Position numbers and translations under genes: made by a program. From the NCBI GenBank assembly GCA_002372325.1, contig DFFT01000130.1, forward strand, positions 1 through 9,457: 9,457 bases of DNA. Reading direction: 5' to 3'. This DNA comes from Succinivibrionaceae bacterium UBA3769. Lineage in GTDB: Bacteria; Pseudomonadota; Gammaproteobacteria; Enterobacterales; Succinivibrionaceae. Shown piece by piece: positions 6,089 to 9,457 of the stretch. Under the pieces are notes generated by a model. The model saw nothing but the letters and a program-made list of their open reading frames with translations. It did no database searches and was not told where the DNA came from. Each line of letters starts with the position of its first letter. The stretch's first letter is position 1.

Positions 6089-6118
6089 ATTATAGCCTGA
6101 GTTTTTGCCTGATGCCTT
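6089..6118 (-). promoter_or_regulatory. Likely dksA promoter
   Basis: A perfect TATAAT -10 box lies on the minus strand at 6094-6089. The -35 is weak (AAGGCA, 6118-6113, 18-bp spacer, three of six matches). Transcription would start near 6082 and give a leader of about 107 nt. The motif AGTTTTTGCC (plus-strand reading, 6100-6109) lies inside the spacer and recurs at 6160-6169. Confidence 0.5.
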
Positions 6119-6251
6119 GATGTTTTTAAGAGTTGTCTGTTTTAATGTGCTATCACGCAAGTTTTTGCCCAAGGCTCCTTAAAAATACCGTGCCGGCATC
6201 TTCTGAGCTGGCAGCGGAACAATCTCCGCATTACTGCCTTGCTATCATTAA
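6119..6251. other. Divergent dksA-mrcB spacer
   Basis: This is the central part of the 449-bp gap between the divergent dksA and mrcB genes. No gene or RNA gene is visible. It holds the second copy of AGTTTTTGCC (6160-6169), several short T-runs and a weak tgcc/ggca inverted repeat. In E. coli this interval is filled by sfsA, thpR and hrpB; no remnant of them can be seen. Confidence 0.5.
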
Positions 6252-6280
6252 TTGCGGCCGGGGGTGCGGTATGGTATATT
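6252..6280 (+). promoter_or_regulatory. Likely mrcB promoter
   Basis: TTGCGG (6252-6257) and TATATT (6275-6280) are separated by exactly 17 bp, and a TGG directly before the -10 gives an extended -10 element. Transcription would start near 6287 and give a leader of about 138 nt. The leader includes a T-run, a ccggaa/ttccgg inverted repeat with a 15-nt loop, and the 12-nt palindrome gcgctgcagcgc (6383-6394) just before the ribosome binding site. Confidence 0.5.
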
Positions 6281-6424
6281 CCTGTCTGCTTTTTTTCGCC
6301 GCCTGAAACCGGAACAGTTTTCAGAGCGATTCCGGCAGCGGAGTGTTCAGGGGCGGGAGAGAAAAAGCCGTGAAGCGGGAAAGCGCTGCAGCGCCGGCAA
6401 AGCCAGGAGGAGCTTGTAAACAGG

Positions 6425-8869
6425 ATGAAGCCTGAGAGTGATTTTCAGAAAGTGGTGAACAGATCCCGGGACAATCCTTTTTTTGAAGGTTCGGATGAGG
6501 ATGATCAGGATTATGATTCAGGATCTGCAGACAGGGATGAGGGAGATGACGAAGAAGGAGCTCAGGATCCCCGGGAGAAAAAAAGCCTCAAAAGAAGATT
6601 TCTGTGTTTCTCCGTAAAGCTGGGGCTGGCCGGCTTTGTGTTTTTATGCCTGGTAACCTGCTACTACTATATGCAGGTTACCTCCAGCAGGCTGGACTCC
6701 GCCCAGAAGTGGGAAACTCCCGCCGTGGTATACAGCCGTCCTCTGGAGCTTACTCTGGATCAGAATCTCACCTTTGATCAGATTTTAAATGAGCTCAGTC
6801 TTCTAAAATACCGCAAAGCCGATAATCCCAAAAATCCCGGAGAGTTCAGCTATAACAAGGCCAAAACAAAGCTGGTGGTGGTGCGGCGCCCCTTTGATTT
6901 CCCTGACGGCTTTGAAGAAAAGCGTCCCCTCTTTATTGAGTTTGAAAGGGGCCATATCAGTGCCATCAGGGATGCGGCCACCGGCGAGGATCTGGTTTAT
7001 GTCCGCATGGATCCGGTGCTTTTGGATCGCATCTCTCCCAACGGGGAGGAGGATCGGCTGGTTATCTCCATAAGAGAGGTGCCGGAAAAGCTGATTAAAA
7101 CCTTGATTCAGGTGGAGGATCGGGACTTCTACAACCATCATGGCGTTAACCCCTGGGCCATTATGAGGGCCATGCTCGCTAATTTAAAAGCCGGCCGTGC
7201 GGTGCAGGGGGGCAGCACATTGACGCAGCAGCTTGTGAAGAATTATTTTCTGTCCCGGGAAAAAAGCTTTGACCGCAAGGTGCGGGAGCTTTTCATGTCC
7301 CTCGCGGTGGATGCCCGCTATGACAAGAACACCATTTTGGAAATGTATCTCAACGAGATCTACCTGGGACATGGCGATACCGATATTTACGGCTTCGGTC
7401 TGGCCTCCTATTTCTATTTCGGCATCCCGGTTTCGGAGCTCTCCTGGGATCAGGCCGCTCTTTTGGTGGGCATGGTAAAGGGCCCCTCCCTCTACGATCC
7501 CCGCCGCCATCCGGAAAACGCTCTGAACCGCAGAAATCTGGTGCTCCGGCTCATGCGGGACAAGGGAGAGCTTTCGGAAGAGGAGTATCAGCTTTATTCC
7601 AATAAGCCTCTGGGGGTCATCGATCGCAAGGCCCTCAGGGTCATGAAGGTGCCCGGCTACATGAGCTTTGTCAAAAACGAGCTTTATGACCGGCTGGGAC
7701 GGGACTGGCTGGATCATAAGAATCTGGAAATCTTTACCAGTCTGGATCCCCAGGCTCAGCAGGCTGCCGACGGCGCAGTCCGGAAGGTGATCCCGGAGCT
7801 TATCAGAAGAACCGGCAAAAAGGATCTGGAAACCGCCATGGTGGTAAGCAACTGGCGGGTGGGAGAAATCATGGCTCTCGTGGCCAGCCGGGATCCCTCC
7901 TATCCCGGCATGAACCGGGTTACCAGCGCCAAAAGACAGATCGGCTCACTGGTAAAGCCTGCTGCCTATCTTACGGCCTTTGAGCATGGCTGGCACCTGG
8001 GCAGCGCCGTGCACGATGCGGAGCTTACCGTGAAGCTGGAGAGCGGCCAGGAATGGAAGCCCCGGAACTTTGACCATAAGTTCAAGGGCTGGATCCCTCT
8101 TTATCAGGGCTTTGCGGAATCCCGGAACATTCCCATGGTCAGAGTGGGCATGAATGCCGGCATCGGCAATGTGGTGCGCACCCTCAATCTCCTGGGGGTG
8201 AAGGAGGAGATCGAACCAGTGCCCAGCGTGCTTCTGGGATCCGTGGCCATGACCCCTTTTGAAGTGAACCAGATGTACACCACATTGGCTTCGGAGGGGC
8301 TTTACCGGCCGCTGTCAGCGGTAAGATACGTGAGATCCGGCGGGACTGAGGTTATTTATGACCGGCATGCTGCCATGGATTCCCGGCAGGTGCTGGATCC
8401 TCCCAGCGTGTATCTGGCCATTTACGGCATGACCATTGTCACGAAGCAGGGCACGGCAAAATCCGTGGGCAGCAAGTACCCCGGCATGGTGCTGGCCGGC
8501 AAAACCGGCACCTCCAACGGATCCCGGGATTCCTGGTTCAGCGGCTTTGACAACAATACCCTGGTTACCGCCTGGGTGGGCAATGACGACAACACGCCGT
8601 CGGGACTTACCGGCGCCACGGGAGCTCTCCGGCTTTATGATGATTTTCTGACCCGGTTCCGGCCGGTTTCCCTGGAGCTGGCTCAGCCTGATAAGATTGT
8701 GTTTGTGAATTTCAATCAGGACGGCTATATCATGGGAGACGACTGCTCTGATGTGCGGCATTATGTCAGACTGCCGGCGCGCAGCGATACCATAAGATCC
8801 GATCAGTTCATAAGCTGCGGCGGAGACGGCGGAGATTTCGGGGATGCCGGTCTGGATTCCCTGTACTGA
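6425..8869 (+). CDS. mrcB: Penicillin-binding protein 1b, bifunctional
   Basis: Class A penicillin-binding protein: it polymerises lipid II into glycan strands and cross-links the peptides at the outer face of the inner membrane. The 814 residues (E. coli 844) contain a cytoplasmic tail with an acidic stretch (15 Asp/Glu in residues 21-48), a basic stop-transfer stretch and one membrane helix (about 59-81). A UB2H-like domain (about 100-195) follows, the part that binds the activator LpoB in E. coli. The glycosyltransferase domain has EDRDFYNHHG with catalytic E231, QGGSTLTQQL (261-270) and E288 in the RKVRELF segment. The transpeptidase has S508-x-x-K511, S566-R-N568 and KTGT (693-696). C774 and C798 near the end could form a periplasmic disulphide. 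The AGGAGGAG ribosome binding site (6405-6412) is 12 nt from the ATG, rather long, but no other ATG, GTG or TTG lies between the upstream in-frame stop and this ATG. PBP1b is preferred over PBP1a because of the UB2H segment and overall similarity. Confidence 0.97.
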   Translation: MKPESDFQKVVNRSRDNPFFEGSDEDDQDYDSGSADRDEGDDEEGAQDPREKKSLKRRFLCFSVKLGLAGFVFLCLVTCYYYMQVTSSRLDSAQKWETPAVVYSRPLELTLDQNLTFDQILNELSLLKYRKADNPKNPGEFSYNKAKTKLVVVRRPFDFPDGFEEKRPLFIEFERGHISAIRDAATGEDLVYVRMDPVLLDRISPNGEEDRLVISIREVPEKLIKTLIQVEDRDFYNHHGVNPWAIMRAMLANLKAGRAVQGGSTLTQQLVKNYFLSREKSFDRKVRELFMSLAVDARYDKNTILEMYLNEIYLGHGDTDIYGFGLASYFYFGIPVSELSWDQAALLVGMVKGPSLYDPRRHPENALNRRNLVLRLMRDKGELSEEEYQLYSNKPLGVIDRKALRVMKVPGYMSFVKNELYDRLGRDWLDHKNLEIFTSLDPQAQQAADGAVRKVIPELIRRTGKKDLETAMVVSNWRVGEIMALVASRDPSYPGMNRVTSAKRQIGSLVKPAAYLTAFEHGWHLGSAVHDAELTVKLESGQEWKPRNFDHKFKGWIPLYQGFAESRNIPMVRVGMNAGIGNVVRTLNLLGVKEEIEPVPSVLLGSVAMTPFEVNQMYTTLASEGLYRPLSAVRYVRSGGTEVIYDRHAAMDSRQVLDPPSVYLAIYGMTIVTKQGTAKSVGSKYPGMVLAGKTGTSNGSRDSWFSGFDNNTLVTAWVGNDDNTPSGLTGATGALRLYDDFLTRFRPVSLELAQPDKIVFVNFNQDGYIMGDDCSDVRHYVRLPARSDTIRSDQFISCGGDGGDFGDAGLDSLY

Positions 8870-8949
8870 CCCTGCGGCAGCAAAGCTTATCAGCGGCAGA
8901 GTATTTTTTAACCCGGCCATGCTGACAATTTAAGTGAAGGAGATTAACA

Positions 8950-9457
8950 ATGAAATTACATACAAAGGCCGTTCTGGCGGGGCTTATGATTTTGGGGGCT
9001 GCGGCCTCCGCTTCGGCCAAGGACGAGTTCAGCAAGGATACGATGAAGAAAATGGGGGTTTTTGTCTCCAACTTCACGGAATGCTTTTTTAACAACACCA
9101 CCCGGGAGGAGATGACCGCCGACAATGAGAAGCTGGTGAATTTTGCCATGTGCCATCTTAATGTCAATGCCTGGAAAAGCAGCTACATTCCTCTTCCCGA
9201 ATGCCTGAATTCCCAGAAAGGCATGTGTGCCTACGGCCAATTCAAGGTATCTTCTGATAAGGTGGCCCGGGTAATCAAAAAGTATCTTGACTATGATATG
9301 AAAAAGTTCGCCTCCACCGAGTACTACCATTACGAAAAGGGCTTTTTTTATGCTCACGGCGCTGACGGGGAACAGCCCGAGTATGCGGTAGTCAGAAAAG
9401 CCAGAACTTTGGATAACGGCAACATAGAGATCCAGGCCAGTCTGTACAATCCGGAAG
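8950..9457 (+). CDS. Exported protein of unknown function (3' end missing)
   Basis: I do not recognise this gene. The visible 169 codons begin with a typical signal peptide: basic MKLHTK, a hydrophobic core and a likely signal peptidase I site after ASASA (about residue 23), so the product is probably periplasmic or secreted. There is no lipobox cysteine at the cleavage site. The mature part is mixed alpha/beta in character and rich in Lys, Tyr and Phe, with four cysteines in the visible part (ECFF, MCHL, PECL and GMCAYG), which could form disulphides. No catalytic motif stands out. AAGGAG (8937-8942) is 7 nt before the ATG. The gene starts 80 bp after mrcB in the same direction; this gap holds a T-run (8903-8908) but no convincing hairpin, so read-through from mrcB is possible. 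The reading frame is open to the window edge. Confidence 0.85.
   Translation, partial: MKLHTKAVLAGLMILGAAASASAKDEFSKDTMKKMGVFVSNFTECFFNNTTREEMTADNEKLVNFAMCHLNVNAWKSSYIPLPECLNSQKGMCAYGQFKVSSDKVARVIKKYLDYDMKKFASTEYYHYEKGFFYAHGADGEQPEYAVVRKARTLDNGNIEIQASLYNPE

Noticed and set aside
8315..8920. 201-codon open frame on the minus strand opposite the end of mrcB
   Set aside because: Antisense to the conserved transpeptidase part of PBP1b.
8870..8949. Terminator after mrcB
   Set aside because: A T-run is present but the preceding bases form only a weak 4-bp stem; not enough to call.
8956..9357. Minus-strand open frame opposite the exported protein gene
   Set aside because: The plus-strand frame has a strong ribosome binding site and a textbook signal peptide; the antisense frame has neither.

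Overview
This window is a housekeeping segment of a gammaproteobacterial chromosome. It carries six genes on the minus strand (panC, panB, folK, pcnB, gluQRS, dksA) and, divergently on the plus strand, mrcB followed by the start of a gene for an exported protein of unknown function. The order dksA-gluQRS-pcnB-folK with panBC and mrcB nearby matches the E. coli-type gammaproteobacterial arrangement, but in compact form: sfsA, hrpB and thpR, which in E. coli lie between dksA and mrcB, are absent, and no panD follows panC. The proteins are clearly gammaproteobacterial yet diverged from enteric bacteria. A lineage such as Succinivibrionaceae/Aeromonadales is my guess from general impression only.

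Layout. Positions 1-420 are non-coding: two copies of a roughly 105-bp direct repeat at an exact 126-bp offset, then a run of short inverted repeats. A strong intrinsic terminator (421-446) closes the panBC transcript. panC and panB (470-2139) make pantothenate, the precursor of coenzyme A. They are preceded by a 152-bp gap with a perfect TATAAT box and several hairpins that would lie in the panBC leader. folK (2292-2831) serves folate synthesis and sits 23 bp behind pcnB, the poly(A) polymerase that marks RNAs for decay. pcnB most likely starts at an AUU codon at 4252, as in E. coli. A 363-bp non-coding gap separates it from gluQRS (tRNA-Asp queuosine glutamylation), which follows dksA (RNA polymerase regulator of the stringent response) by only 13 bp.

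The 449-bp divergent region 5976-6424 holds a leader hairpin and promoter for dksA, a promoter for mrcB, and a 10-bp direct repeat spaced exactly 60 bp. mrcB (6425-8869) encodes the bifunctional peptidoglycan synthase PBP1b. From 8950 a signal-peptide protein of unrecognised family runs off the end.

No tRNA, rRNA, CRISPR array, transposase or phage gene is visible. I see no new multi-gene system here. The signals most worth checking are the AUU start of pcnB, the structured panBC leader, the repeat array at the left edge, and the unknown exported protein behind mrcB.
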